Shown here: positions 54,132 to 63,150 of the stretch, piece by piece
Numbering within the stretch: the first letter of the stretch is position 1
Layout: each line of letters begins with the position of its first letter
NCBI RefSeq assembly: GCF_009725205.1
Contig: NZ_WNZY01000027.1
Location: forward strand, 1 to 64,000
Origin: Paenibacillus timonensis
GTDB taxonomy: Bacteria; Bacillota; Bacilli; Paenibacillales; Paenibacillaceae
Direction: 5' to 3'
Length of the DNA: 64,000 bases
Notes under the pieces: model-generated
Databases searched by the model: none
Seen by the model: only the letters and a program-made list of their open reading frames with translations
What the model was told of the DNA's origin: nothing
Program-made: the position numbers and the translations under genes

Positions 54132-54163
54132 CGGCCTAAGAACGTTGGAGCGTTCTTAGGCCG
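54132..54163 (+). terminator. Terminator after the MerR-AHSA1 operon
   Basis: A perfect 13-bp stem (CGGCCTAAGAACG and its complement) with a 6-nt loop, followed by ATTTTGGG. A second hairpin follows at once. Confidence 0.8.
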
Positions 54164-54175
54164 ATTTTGGGTCAT

Positions 54176-54205
54176 GCTCGATATTTCATATCGAGCATCT
54201 TTTTT
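54176..54205 (+). terminator. Second, stronger terminator
   Basis: A 9-bp stem (GCTCGATAT and its complement, loop TTC) followed by ATCTTTTTTATT. It also lies just past the end of the DJ-1-like gene on the other strand. Confidence 0.8.
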
Positions 54206-54223
54206 ATTGAACTAACGTGCACA

Positions 54224-54850
54224 TCATTGTATTGAATTCATCAACTCATAGTAATATTTAGATTCATTAGTCTTATTAAGGCTATACCAGGCGTCTAACG
54301 TTTTTGGAGAAAACACATCCAAAGCTTTCAAGATGTGCGCAGAAAATTCCAACGGAGCTATTCCAGAGGCCGTGATCAGTTTTCCATCAGTTACTGCTGG
54401 CTCCATCTTGTAATCATTTTCTCCTGTATAGGTGGGACAGATCATTTTCAGGTATTCCAGATCATTGCTTGTATGCCCACGTGAATTCAGCAATCCTGTC
54501 TGGGCAAGTCCCATTGTAGCACCACAAATCGCTGCAACCCATATTCCTTCCCTTAAACACCTCTCAGCCATTTTTAAGATAGGGTGATGAATGGCTTCTG
54601 TCCATGTATCTCCACCGGGCAAAATCAATAGATCAGATCTTTCAATGCTGCACTCATCCAATTGGATGTCAGGCAGTATTTTCAATCCACCCATTGTAGT
54701 TACTGGAGTCTTATCAATTCCCATGGTGACAATTTGGGATGGGGCCAGCCCCTTTTTATAAAATCTTCCCGAGTTCAATTCGGCAGTTAAGTAGCCTATT
54801 TCCCAGTCTGCCATGGTATCAAAAACATAAAGATATACCGTATTATCCAT
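54224..54850 (-). CDS. DJ-1/PfpI-family protein (type 1 glutamine amidotransferase-like)
   Basis: A 208-residue protein of the DJ-1/PfpI superfamily. The nucleophile elbow is AAICGAT, with Cys near residue 108, preceded by ILPGGDTW. Relatives (YoaZ/YdeA type) are stress-linked and may act as glyoxalases, peptidases or chaperones; activity here is unknown. The start is ATG 54850 with AAGGAG 9 nt upstream. Base use is more AT-rich than its neighbours, which could point to horizontal gain. Confidence 0.9.
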   Translation of the reverse strand: MDNTVYLYVFDTMADWEIGYLTAELNSGRFYKKGLAPSQIVTMGIDKTPVTTMGGLKILPDIQLDECSIERSDLLILPGGDTWTEAIHHPILKMAERCLREGIWVAAICGATMGLAQTGLLNSRGHTSNDLEYLKMICPTYTGENDYKMEPAVTDGKLITASGIAPLEFSAHILKALDVFSPKTLDAWYSLNKTNESKYYYELMNSIQ

Positions 54851-54932
54851 TTGCAAGTTCTCCTTATTTTCAATTCATCAAGTGATACCAACCGTCCATC
54901 GGTAATCCATGATTATCATCATAATAAAATGA

Positions 54933-54959
54933 CTTCACTGACATTCGCTGTCAGTGAAG
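54933..54959. other. Isolated hairpin upstream of the DJ-1-like gene
   Basis: A perfect 11-bp stem (CTTCACTGACA and its complement, loop of 5). No T run follows on either strand. It may be a regulatory dyad; nothing else is recognised between it and the gene. Confidence 0.4.
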
Positions 54960-54990
54960 CTATTAAAGTTAACAAAACTCATGGTAAATA

Positions 54991-55020
54991 AAAAAGTCGC
55001 TCATATCTATGAGCGACTTA
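54991..55020 (-). terminator. Terminator of glmS
   Basis: A perfect 12-bp stem (AAGTCGCTCATA and its complement, loop of 2) followed on the minus strand by TTTTTTATTT. It lies about 70 bp after the glmS stop. Confidence 0.9.
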
Positions 55021-55088
55021 AAATAACATTAATGACTAGTAGCTAACCTTACTGTAATTCTACATTTCCACAAATCAATCTCTCCCAC

Positions 55089-56921
55089 TTACTCTACCGT
55101 CACGCTCTTCGCCAAGTTCCGCGGCTTGTCGACGTCGTTGCCGCGAGCCAGCGCTGCGTAGTACGCGAGCAGTTGCAGCGGTACAACGGACAAGGCCGGC
55201 GTCAGTAGCGGCAACGTCTTCGGAATGGCCAGCGCTTGGTCAACGGACTTCAGCAGGTCAGGCACGTTCTCTTCGTGCGTAATCGCCATGACGTCCGCCC
55301 CGCGGGCTTTCACTTCCTTGATGTTGCTGACGGTTTTCTCGAGCACGGTTTCCTGGGTCGCAAGCGCGATGACCGGAACGCCTTCCTCAATCAAAGCCAG
55401 TGTGCCGTGCTTCAACTCGCCAGCGGCATACGCTTCGGAGTGAATGTAGGAAATCTCTTTCAACTTCAGCGAGCCTTCCTGCACGACGGAATAGTCAAGG
55501 CCGCGGCCGATAAAGAACAGATGCTCGTGGCTGGCGATTTGCTCCGCGTAAGCTTTCACCGTATCGGCTTGAGCCAACATGCTTTCCACCTGCTCCGGCA
55601 GCGAATGCATCGCGGCGATGACATGGGCTACATCGTCCGCGCTTTGGGTACCGCGCACTTGAGCCATGTACAGACCAAGCAGGTAGAACGCGATCAACTG
55701 GGACGTATAAGCTTTCGTCGAAGCAACGGCAATTTCCGGACCCGCCAGCGTCGCAATCACATCGTCCGCATCGCGGGCGATCGAGCTGCCAACCACGTTG
55801 GTGATCGCTAGTACATGCGCACCGTTCGCTTGCGCTTCACGCAGCGCCGCCAATGTATCCGCCGTTTCACCGGATTGGCTGACCACGATCACGAGCGTCT
55901 CTGGCGTGATCAGCGGCGAGCGATAACGATATTCCGAGGCAACGTCGTTCATCACCGGAATGCGCACCAGTTGTTCGATCGCCGTCCCGCCGACCAGACC
56001 GGCATTATAAGCCGTACCGCAGGCGATGACATGAACCGAGGTCAAGCTGCGGATTTTTTCGTCCGACAGTTTAAGGCCTGGAAGCACAACTCTCCGTCCA
56101 CTTTCGTCGATGCGTCCCAACATCGTGTCGCGGTAAGCCTTCGGTTGCTCGTGGATCTCTTTCAGCATGAAATGATCGAAACCGCCTTTTTCCGCGGTCA
56201 CGGCGTCCCAATCGACACGAATCATTTCCCGAGAAATAAAGTTCCCTTCGATCGTCATCAATTCGACAGCATCCTTCGTCAATACCGCCATTTCACCGTC
56301 ATTCAAAATATACACGTTCCGCGTATAATTCAACAAAGCCGGAATGTCGGAGCCGATAAAGTTCTCGCCTTCACCGAGACCGATAATGAGCGGGCTAGCT
56401 TGACGAACCGCAACCAGTTTCTCGGGTTCATACTCGGTCAAAACCCCAAGCGCAAAAGCGCCGCGCATAAAACTGATCGCTTTCTGAACGGCTTTCACGA
56501 TATCGCCTTGATATTCGCGGGCCACCAAATGGGAAATCACCTCGGTGTCCGTTTCCGAAACGAAGACGTACCCCTGCTCGATCAGTTCTTCCTTCAACTC
56601 CAGATAGTTTTCAACAATCCCGTTATGCACGACCGAAAACTTCTGAGTATGGTCGGTATGCGGATGGGAATTCACGTCAGACGGTTTGCCGTGCGTAGCC
56701 CAGCGGGTATGACCGATCCCGGCCGATCCCTTGAGCGGTGCACCTTCCAATTTCGACTCCAGATTGGCCAGACGTCCCAACGATTTCGCGATTTTCAAGC
56801 CATTTGACGTAAATACCGCGATCCCGGCTGAGTCGTACCCGCGGTACTCCAGCTTCTTCAATCCGTCAAGCAACACCGACTGCGTATCCCGATTCCCAAT
56901 ATATCCAACAATACCACACAT
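55089..56921 (-). CDS. glmS: Glutamine-fructose-6-phosphate aminotransferase (isomerizing)
   Basis: A 610-residue enzyme that makes glucosamine-6-phosphate from fructose-6-phosphate and glutamine, the first step to UDP-GlcNAc and peptidoglycan. The N-terminal glutaminase begins MCGIVGYIG, with Cys2 as nucleophile after Met removal. HTRWATHGKPS binds glutamine. Two SIS domains follow (IACGTAYNAGLVGG near 300; SQSGETADTLAALREA), and the C terminus DKPRNLAKSVTVE is the family ending. CGGAGG precedes the ATG. A glmS ribozyme in the leader should give feedback control by glucosamine-6-phosphate. It is downstream of glmM but has its own promoter. Confidence 0.98.
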   Translation of the reverse strand: MCGIVGYIGNRDTQSVLLDGLKKLEYRGYDSAGIAVFTSNGLKIAKSLGRLANLESKLEGAPLKGSAGIGHTRWATHGKPSDVNSHPHTDHTQKFSVVHNGIVENYLELKEELIEQGYVFVSETDTEVISHLVAREYQGDIVKAVQKAISFMRGAFALGVLTEYEPEKLVAVRQASPLIIGLGEGENFIGSDIPALLNYTRNVYILNDGEMAVLTKDAVELMTIEGNFISREMIRVDWDAVTAEKGGFDHFMLKEIHEQPKAYRDTMLGRIDESGRRVVLPGLKLSDEKIRSLTSVHVIACGTAYNAGLVGGTAIEQLVRIPVMNDVASEYRYRSPLITPETLVIVVSQSGETADTLAALREAQANGAHVLAITNVVGSSIARDADDVIATLAGPEIAVASTKAYTSQLIAFYLLGLYMAQVRGTQSADDVAHVIAAMHSLPEQVESMLAQADTVKAYAEQIASHEHLFFIGRGLDYSVVQEGSLKLKEISYIHSEAYAAGELKHGTLALIEEGVPVIALATQETVLEKTVSNIKEVKARGADVMAITHEENVPDLLKSVDQALAIPKTLPLLTPALSVVPLQLLAYYAALARGNDVDKPRNLAKSVTVE

Positions 56922-57176
56922 AATATTTTATCCTCCGTTTCATTCTTACAAGATGGTTTTTGGCCGTAAGAAGCGGAACACGGAAGAAGAATCACGCAGT
57001 GTACTGAGACAGAACTATTCAATTGTCAAAAAAACACCTTGGTCAAAAGCAGACGATTCTGCAATTTTCAACCATTTTTTCACGAATGCCCAGATTGCTC
57101 CGTCCACCGCGGATTTCTTCCGCGTTGCTTGCTTACGTACATTCATGAAAATCCAATGAATGTGATGTTCCATCTG

Positions 57177-57447
57177 CCCGCACGGTTTGTGGGAACGGTC
57201 GCCCATTCCTTTTGCCGATGCGGTTACGGTGCGATGAAGCACCGGGAGGCCCCCGCCGAACATTCCGAACACCTCCACCTCGTCAACTTCGCTTTGCCGT
57301 ACGCTTGGTTCGCTAACGCCTCAAGATTCTCTGCGGTCACCGGCAGATTGGCCTTCCGCCTCTGCCCTAGCGACAACGTCTCCTAAGAGCGCCTGTTTAC
57401 CCTTTACGATCCCAACGCACGCGCACAATGAAGTTCTGGCGCTTAAA
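57177..57447 (-). ncRNA. glmS ribozyme with enlarged P1 hairpin
   Basis: Read on the minus strand: the cleavage region A|GCGCCAGAACTTC (cut between 57443 and 57442), then far downstream GAAGTTGACGAGGTGGAGGT (57290-57271), TCGGCGGGGGCCTCCCGG (core of P2.1/P2.2), the P3 hairpin CCGGTGC/GCACCG, and a P4 stem (CCGCA/TGCGG) to about 57177. These match the catalytic core of the glmS class. GAACTTC and GAAGTT form P1, but about 140 nt lie between them, where the Bacillus subtilis RNA has about 14. The ribozyme cleaves itself with glucosamine-6-phosphate as cofactor, which destabilises glmS mRNA. About 255 nt separate its 3' end from the glmS start. Confidence 0.9.
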
Positions 57448-57494
57448 TTCCGGTAAACCTGACAACCCTCACTTTCTTTGCTCGAATATGCTTA

Positions 57495-57523
57495 ATTATA
57501 TGCACCTTCACCCGATTTGGCAA
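57495..57523 (-). promoter_or_regulatory. Sigma-A promoter of glmS
   Basis: On the minus strand TTGCCA (57523-57518), 17 bp, TATAAT (57500-57495). Transcription would start near 57488, about 45 nt before the ribozyme cleavage site. Confidence 0.85.
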
Positions 57524-57615
57524 TGATCAACTTGTCCTGATTCATCAAATCGTGCTTTTTACCCCTCTGGCCCAGAACAACGTCTGACCCCTCCCTGTCG
57601 AGCTACGGCCTTTAT

Positions 57616-57642
57616 GGTCCTTAGGGTCCTTAGGGTCCTTAA
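57616..57642. repeat. Short tandem repeat, 9 bp x 3
   Basis: GGTCCTTAG is repeated three times (last copy GGTCCTTAA), followed by a similar CCCTTAGGGTC. It lies between the glmS promoter and the second inverted-repeat element. No function is apparent. Confidence 0.7.
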
Positions 57643-57664
57643 TGCCCTTAGGGTCAACCTCACG

Positions 57665-57820
57665 CCTCTTTACACGATTATCCCTTTCGTTCAGAAATGG
57701 GGGAATTGTGTCTCAGTTGAAGTAGCTTCATGCCCCCGAGTCGAGTTGTTCCTGTTTACAGGACGGCACCACGGCTATGCATGACATGACCTGATGCAAC
57801 GGGATAATCGTCAAAAGGAG
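57665..57820. repeat. Short inverted-repeat element, copy 2 (about 156 bp)
   Basis: The ends CCTCTTTACACGATTATCCC and GGGATAATCGTCAAAAGGAG match those of the element at 21561-21701, including the adjoining TTCGTTCAG (TTTGTTCAG in copy 1). The interior is different and longer, with its own hairpins (TCCTGT/ACAGGA; GGGGG/CCCCC). It lies between glmM and the glmS promoter. Confidence 0.7.
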
Positions 57821-57855
57821 TAAAAAAGATACTGTAGTCCTTACCAAACCTAAGC

Positions 57856-57894
57856 AAAAAACCGCCGAACAGGAAATCAATCCTGTTCAGCGGT
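57856..57894 (-). terminator. Terminator of glmM
   Basis: A stem of about 14 bp (ACCGCTGAACAGGA paired with TCCTGTTCGGCGGT, one mismatch) followed on the minus strand by TTTTTTGC. It lies 40 bp after the glmM stop and separates glmM from glmS. Confidence 0.9.
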
Positions 57895-57932
57895 CCTTGA
57901 AGGATCCTATATCCAAATAAAAAGTCAGGTCG

Positions 57933-59273
57933 TTACACCAATTGTTTCTCCACGACCTCCACGATCTGCGAAACCAGCTTCTCCAGCTCTGCCTTCTCCG
58001 GCCCTTCAGCCATGACGCGGATAAGCGATTCCGTCCCCGACGGACGAACCAGTACCCGTCCGTTATCGGCCAGCTCTTGCTCGACCTCGGCAATCGCTTC
58101 GGCAATCAGAGCATTTCCGGCAAACTTGCTCTTGTCCTGAACGCGGACGTTTACCAGCACCTGCGGATACTGCTTCATGACCTTCTTCAGCTCGCTAAGC
58201 GGCTTGCCGGAAGCCAACAGCGTATCGACTAGCTGAATCGCCGTCAGAATTCCGTCCCCGGTCGTATTGTAATCCAGGAAAATCACGTGCCCTGATTGTT
58301 CCCCACCAAGATTGTAGCCGCCGCGTAGCATCTCTGCCATCACATAACGGTCACCCACCGCGGTTTGCTGAGTAGCCAATCCCAGTTTCTTAGTTGCCTT
58401 GTAGAAGCCAAAATTACTCATCACCGTCGAAACAACGGTACTGTCTTTCAGTTTACCGGCTTTGTTCATCGCGTCACCGCAGATGCACAGGATGTAGTCG
58501 CCATCTACCTCTTCGCCTAATTCATCGATGGCGATCAACCGATCCGCATCGCCGTCAAAAGCAAGTCCGAGATGAGCACCTAGACGCACAACTTCCTCTT
58601 TGAGCCGTTCTGGATGCGTAGATCCACAATGGTCATTGATATTGAGGCCGTTTGGCTCGGCGGCCAGTGTATGCACTTCGGCTCCCAGCTCGCTAAACAG
58701 CTTCGGTGCCAGCTCATAGGCCGCTCCGTTCGCGCAGTCCAGCACGACTTTCAGCCCTTTGAACGAGGAGCTGATTGTCGTTTTCAGATGATCCAGGTAT
58801 TTCAGCTTCGATTCGTTATCGACCGTCACCGTACCCAAACCGCCGCCAATCGGCCGTGGCAATTCGTCGGTATCCTTATCGAGTAGTTCTTCGATTTGCA
58901 ATTCCGTATCGTCCGACAGCTTAAATCCGTCACTGCCGAAAAACTTGATCCCGTTATCCTCAACCGGATTATGGGAGGCAGAAATCATGACGCCCGCATC
59001 CGCTTGAAGCAAGCGGGTCAAATAGGCCACAGCCGGCGTTGTCACGACGCCCAGACGAATGACGTCCGCACCGATCGACAGCATTCCCGCCACCAACGCA
59101 GACTCCAGCATGACGCCCGAAATGCGCGTATCCATACCAATGACGACTTTCGGCTTGGAGGCCTGCCCAGTCAGCACGTAACCTCCGCAGCGCCCGATCT
59201 GGTAAGCTAGCTCAGCTGTCAGCTCTTGATTCGCAATTCCTCTTACGCCATCCGTTCCAAAATACTTCCCCAT
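57933..59273 (-). CDS. glmM: Phosphoglucosamine mutase
   Basis: A 446-residue enzyme that converts glucosamine-6-phosphate to glucosamine-1-phosphate. The active-site phosphoserine is in [20 protein letters not shown], near residue 100. The metal-binding loop is DGDADRL near 240, and the phosphate-binding loop near 405 reads [22 protein letters not shown] lies 8 nt before the ATG. It follows cdaR in the cdaA-cdaR-glmM cluster; in other Firmicutes the GlmM protein binds and inhibits CdaA, tying c-di-AMP to wall synthesis. Confidence 0.98.
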   Translation of the reverse strand: MGKYFGTDGVRGIANQELTAELAYQIGRCGGYVLTGQASKPKVVIGMDTRISGVMLESALVAGMLSIGADVIRLGVVTTPAVAYLTRLLQADAGVMISASHNPVEDNGIKFFGSDGFKLSDDTELQIEELLDKDTDELPRPIGGGLGTVTVDNESKLKYLDHLKTTISSSFKGLKVVLDCANGAAYELAPKLFSELGAEVHTLAAEPNGLNINDHCGSTHPERLKEEVVRLGAHLGLAFDGDADRLIAIDELGEEVDGDYILCICGDAMNKAGKLKDSTVVSTVMSNFGFYKATKKLGLATQQTAVGDRYVMAEMLRGGYNLGGEQSGHVIFLDYNTTGDGILTAIQLVDTLLASGKPLSELKKVMKQYPQVLVNVRVQDKSKFAGNALIAEAIAEVEQELADNGRVLVRPSGTESLIRVMAEGPEKAELEKLVSQIVEVVEKQLV

Positions 59274-59375
59274 GGTTTCACTCCTTCAATATTTTGCCAG
59301 CACCGTACCGTTCTCCACGTCTCCCGGGTGATGACTGTCCGGTCTATATTCTTGGTTGTCCGCTAATCTTTCTTG

Positions 59376-60746
59376 TTACGCACCATTGCCCGAGGTGATA
59401 TCCTCTGTCGTATTGCCGCCTTCCTCCTGACGGGATGGCGTTCCGCTTCCAGCAGGGCTTTGAGCGCCGTCTGCCGGATCCGAATGTTCCACAGGCACAC
59501 CGGAGGTTGGGTTTCCTTTCTCCGTCAGCTCCACGTCTACGGTTATTGAGGTTTCCGAGTCGGCTAATTCCACACCTTCTGGCAGATTCACCTCGATCGG
59601 TACCGAGTGGGTTCCCGCCCCCAGATGCGCCAAGTCCGCCGTAATCTGAATGTCCTCCGGCCGAAGAGCATCCAACGTCTCGTTGGGCCCGATCACCGTC
59701 AAGCTCAGCATTGCCTCCACCGGCCGGATCCATTTGACGTCGTACGAAGATCCCGTATTTTTCAACGTTACCGGCACGCCTTCAAGCTGCTTTTGCCCGC
59801 CTGGCATGACATGCAATGTGATCGTGACAGAGCTCGGCTCGATTTTCTCAAAACCTTCCGGAGGAGTCAAGTCCACCGAGTATTTAGTCTCAGTCGACCC
59901 GTCGGAACGACTCAGATCGACCGTCACCGGATAGGAGGATATACCCTCCAACGCTTCTTTGGAGCCATATAGCACGACGCCTTCCACATCGGTCTCGACA
60001 CCGGTTAAGACATAACCGGAAGGCAGTTGCCCTGACTTGCGTACTTCGAGCGGCACGTTTTTGTAAAGTTTATTAATCGGTACTTCTACGTCCACCGAAC
60101 TAGGCGAAATTTTCGCATTTTCCATCGGCTGCCCTTGTCTATCATATGCCGTCAGCTTGACGCTTTTGCCTTTTACCGAGTCCTTGAGTCCAGTGACGTC
60201 CACTGTGCCTTCAACTTTACTCAACTCTTGGACCTCACTTGCCGGCAGCGTTACATCTACGGTTCCTTCTCCAGCTACAATCGGAGTCCCAAGAACTAAT
60301 CCATCGGCCGGCTCCCCTTTCGTGACAATGGTCACGGGGATCGTCCGGGTCTCTTTCGCTTCGATCGTCACCTTTACGATTGAGGGGTCCATCGAGATGA
60401 GTTCAACTCCAGGAGGAAGCTCATGGGTCAATGGGAGCGTGAACGTTCCGGGTCCTAGGTTTTCAAGATTTAGCCTCGCCTTATAATCGGAAAAGTTCGT
60501 GGTTAGGTCAATTCGTTTTCCTTTGACCTCCATACGTACTGTGCTAGGCTCAAGGTCATACAGAATGTATTTGTCCTCGTCAAATCCAGTCACTTCGATT
60601 TTGACGTTGTCGATGAATCGCGGCTGCGCCAGTGTCGTGGAGTCAACGGGGGTTCCGCTGTCCAGATGCACCATGGCCCACAAAATAATGCTAAACACAA
60701 GAGCGAGGACCTTGGCAAAATTGTTATGAGTGAGCCATTTATCCAT
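59376..60746 (-). CDS. cdaR: CdaR (YbbR-domain) regulator of the diadenylate cyclase
   Basis: A 456-residue protein. An N-terminal membrane anchor (residues 9-27, LALVFSIILWAMVHLDSG) is followed by four extracellular YbbR repeats of about 80-90 residues each. The tail is low in complexity (Ser, Gly, Pro, Glu-rich). The start overlaps the end of cdaA by 8 bp, so translation is coupled. CdaR modulates CdaA activity in Bacillus and Listeria. The C-terminal tail of about 45 residues lies beyond the last YbbR domain and is disordered in look. Confidence 0.93.
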   Translation of the reverse strand: MDKWLTHNNFAKVLALVFSIILWAMVHLDSGTPVDSTTLAQPRFIDNVKIEVTGFDEDKYILYDLEPSTVRMEVKGKRIDLTTNFSDYKARLNLENLGPGTFTLPLTHELPPGVELISMDPSIVKVTIEAKETRTIPVTIVTKGEPADGLVLGTPIVAGEGTVDVTLPASEVQELSKVEGTVDVTGLKDSVKGKSVKLTAYDRQGQPMENAKISPSSVDVEVPINKLYKNVPLEVRKSGQLPSGYVLTGVETDVEGVVLYGSKEALEGISSYPVTVDLSRSDGSTETKYSVDLTPPEGFEKIEPSSVTITLHVMPGGQKQLEGVPVTLKNTGSSYDVKWIRPVEAMLSLTVIGPNETLDALRPEDIQITADLAHLGAGTHSVPIEVNLPEGVELADSETSITVDVELTEKGNPTSGVPVEHSDPADGAQSPAGSGTPSRQEEGGNTTEDITSGNGA

Positions 60747-61569
60747 TTTTGCCGGCCTCCTTCCGTCTGCGGAACGGGCTGCGTTTTTCTTTGGTGTTCG
60801 AGTTGGGACCTAATTCCGCATAAAGCTTGGAAATCAGCGACTCCTCGTTGATATCCCGAACGACTTGACCGTCAATCGCCAGAGAAATTTGCCCCGTCTC
60901 CTCGGATACGACGATGGAGACGGCATCACCGACCTCACTGATCCCGATCGCTGCCCGGTGCCTTGTACCCAACTCCTTGCTAATAAACGGATTCTCCGAC
61001 AGTGGCAAATAGCAGGCGGCAGCGGAAATCCGGTGACCTTGTACAATTACGGCACCGTCATGCAAAGGGGTATTCGGAATGAATATGTTGATCAGCAGTT
61101 GCGAAGAAATGATCGACTGCATTGGAATCCCCGATTCGGTGTATTCATTTAAACCCGTGTCTCGTTCAAAAACGATTAGGGCCCCTATCTTTCTACGTGA
61201 TAAATAATTTACGGCCTTAATGATCTCGCCGATCTCTTTGCCGAATTCCTCTTCATCCGCACTATTCCGCCCAAACAGCTTACCTCGACCGAGCTGCTCC
61301 AATGCACGTCTAAGCTCTGGCTGAAAAATGATGAAGATCGCCAGCACCCCAAACGTAAACATCTGATTCATCAGCCATTTCAGCGTGTACAAATCAAACC
61401 AGGTACTCACGGCCCAAATAAACACCAGGACCAGAATCCCCTTGAGCAGCTGCACGGCACGCGTCCCCCGTACGAGCAAAATCAGGTGATATATTATATA
61501 GGTAACAATGAGGATATCGATAACATCCTTGATGGTATCCTGCCAAGTCAGATTCACAAAATAGTTCAT
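60739..61569 (-). CDS. cdaA: Diadenylate cyclase CdaA
   Basis: A 276-residue membrane enzyme that makes c-di-AMP from two ATP. Three membrane segments fill residues 10-80. The DisA_N catalytic domain follows, with LHDGAVIVQG near 170 and the RHR motif (ELGTRHRAAIGISE) near 205. It ends in a basic tail. It is first in the cdaA-cdaR-glmM group, after a terminator that ends the sigW-rsiW unit, so it probably has its own promoter in the 248 bp upstream. c-di-AMP controls potassium and osmolyte transport. Confidence 0.97.
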   Translation of the reverse strand: MNYFVNLTWQDTIKDVIDILIVTYIIYHLILLVRGTRAVQLLKGILVLVFIWAVSTWFDLYTLKWLMNQMFTFGVLAIFIIFQPELRRALEQLGRGKLFGRNSADEEEFGKEIGEIIKAVNYLSRRKIGALIVFERDTGLNEYTESGIPMQSIISSQLLINIFIPNTPLHDGAVIVQGHRISAAACYLPLSENPFISKELGTRHRAAIGISEVGDAVSIVVSEETGQISLAIDGQVVRDINEESLISKLYAELGPNSNTKEKRSPFRRRKEAGKNG

Positions 61570-61762
61570 GCTGCGACCCCCGGAATGTTCCTTGCGGACG
61601 TTTGGCCCGCCGACAAGGAAACGATATGTACAACCTACAAGCTTGTCTCTATAAGTTTCCCCTAACTACTAGGTTATAACGTTCACAAGTTAGATGCAAG
61701 CGTTCAGTAAAAATAGGCTCATTCCGTATCTGTTGTCAATTTTTTCCTTCGTTCACCAAATA

Positions 61763-61798
61763 AAAAAGCGCCCATTCCCGAAGGTGAGGCGCCATTTT
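61763..61798 (-). terminator. Terminator after rsiW
   Basis: A hairpin with GCGCC/GGCGC arms and further partial pairing is followed on the minus strand by TTTTTTATTT. It lies 20 bp past the rsiW stop. Confidence 0.8.
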
Positions 61799-61817
61799 AT
61801 TCTACATCGTTCGATGA

Positions 61818-62438
61818 TCACCTATAGGCAACTTCCGTAAACGTATTGATAATCCTATACCAGATCCAATCCAGCGCTTGATCAATCTGTTTGACTTCGC
61901 CCGAGACATGCGCCGTGGAGGCTTGGTAATAGGAGCCGTCAATCACCGTCAAGTTGCCTTGCACTTCACCGTAGATCTCGGCTTTGCCGTTCTCGACGGT
62001 CAAGTTCCCGACAATTTTGGAGTCGCTGGGTACGGTGACCGTATCGCCCTGAATTATGACCTGATCCAGGTCCGCTCCTTTAACGACGAGTTGATCGTCG
62101 CTATCCCAAAGAGATACTGCACTGAACAGCATGACCAGTAAAAACATCGCTGCCGCCGTCAAAGCCGGATGGCGTCTGATCCATTGGATCCATGCCTGCT
62201 GCTTGGGCTGACTCGGGATCTGGCTGATGATCCGGTTCACCAGTTCATCGGGAGCCGATAGGTTAGCATGCTGTTTAATCGTTGCAAACAGCATCATTTC
62301 GGTTCTTTCCAATTCCCTGAATTCCTTTAGGCAATCCGGACACTGGTCTAGATGCAGCTTCAGCTGTTCGACATGGTCGCGGCTCAATTCGCCGTCCAGG
62401 TAATCATGCATCATGGATGAGGCATGTTTGCATTCCAT
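61818..62438 (-). CDS. rsiW: Anti-sigma-W factor with extracytoplasmic bactofilin-like tail
   Basis: A 206-residue single-span membrane protein. The N-terminal zinc-binding anti-sigma (ZAS) domain has Cys near residue 3 and the HLDQCPDC motif near 28-35. A membrane segment lies near 94-112 (ALTAAAMFLLVMLFSAVSLW). The outer part of about 90 residues has short hydrophobic beta repeats (VIIQGDTVTVPSDSKIVGNL-TVENGKAEIYGEVQGNLTV), like a small bactofilin helix. In Bacillus RsiW is cut by PrsW and RasP to free SigW. I start at ATG 62438 with AAAGGA upstream; a longer frame has no site. It follows sigW after about 135 bp. Confidence 0.9.
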   Translation of the reverse strand: MECKHASSMMHDYLDGELSRDHVEQLKLHLDQCPDCLKEFRELERTEMMLFATIKQHANLSAPDELVNRIISQIPSQPKQQAWIQWIRRHPALTAAAMFLLVMLFSAVSLWDSDDQLVVKGADLDQVIIQGDTVTVPSDSKIVGNLTVENGKAEIYGEVQGNLTVIDGSYYQASTAHVSGEVKQIDQALDWIWYRIINTFTEVAYR

Positions 62439-62574
62439 ATCAGCCAATCCTTTCAGTAGTACTAATCTATGCGAAAAGCGGAGGGCACGGCTAGAGATCA
62501 TAGTCGTCCTACCTTAACATACGTAACGATTCACATTTCGTTTCAAAAATAATATCGTTGGAGGAGTCCCCATT

Positions 62575-63150
62575 TTAAAGCATCTTATGCTCTAGCTTCT
62601 TACGCAGAAATTCCCGTCCACGGTGAACGCGCGTCTTGACCGTCGTCACCGGCATATCCAACACGTCGCTGATCTCTTGCAGCGACATTTCCTGAAGATA
62701 ACGGAGCACGATCACCGACTTGTATTTGGCAGGCAAGCCGTCGATGGCTTGGTGGATGGTCTGTTGCGTTTCCGACAGCAGATATTCCGATTCCGGCGTT
62801 CGTTCGTCCCCGGGAATCAAGGTGTATCCGTCCATGCCCTCCTGGTCGTTCATTTCGGCATCCAGATAATAACTTGGCTTCCGCTTTCGCAGCCGATCGA
62901 TGCATAAGTTGGTCGCAATCCGGTAAATCCACGTGGAGAACTTTTGCTTGTCGTCGTATCGGCTCCAATTTTTGTGCACCCTTAAGAACGTCTCCTGTAC
63001 GACATCCTCCGCCTCGTGACGATTCGACAACATCCGGTATGCGAGATGATAAAGCTTATCCTTATATAGATCAACAAGTTCGGCGAAGGCGCCCTGATCT
63101 CCTTTGCGGGCCAGCTTCACCAGTCTTGCATCAAAATGTTCCACCACCAT
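62575..63150 (-). CDS. sigW: ECF RNA polymerase sigma factor SigW
   Basis: A 191-residue ECF sigma factor. Region 2 is at about residues 22-90 (AFAELVDLYKDKLYHLAYRM, RHEAEDVVQETFLRV, FSTWIYRIATNLCIDRLR). Region 4 is at 130-185 (LPAKYKSVIVLRYLQEMSLQ, then ISDVLDMPVTTVKTRVHRGR). I use ATG 63150, with GGGGG 8 nt upstream, rather than a TTG 12 bp earlier. It directs envelope-stress genes and is held by RsiW. A clear SigW-type autoregulatory promoter was not found upstream. Confidence 0.95.
   Translation of the reverse strand: MVVEHFDARLVKLARKGDQGAFAELVDLYKDKLYHLAYRMLSNRHEAEDVVQETFLRVHKNWSRYDDKQKFSTWIYRIATNLCIDRLRKRKPSYYLDAEMNDQEGMDGYTLIPGDERTPESEYLLSETQQTIHQAIDGLPAKYKSVIVLRYLQEMSLQEISDVLDMPVTTVKTRVHRGREFLRKKLEHKML

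Noticed and set aside
55815..56807. 330-codon frame antisense to glmS
   Set aside because: Lies wholly opposite a certain housekeeping gene; its rich Arg/His composition is that of a complement-strand shadow.
57616..57655. Tandem 9-bp repeats as a CRISPR or origin iteron array
   Set aside because: Only three copies without spacers, no cas or rep genes nearby.
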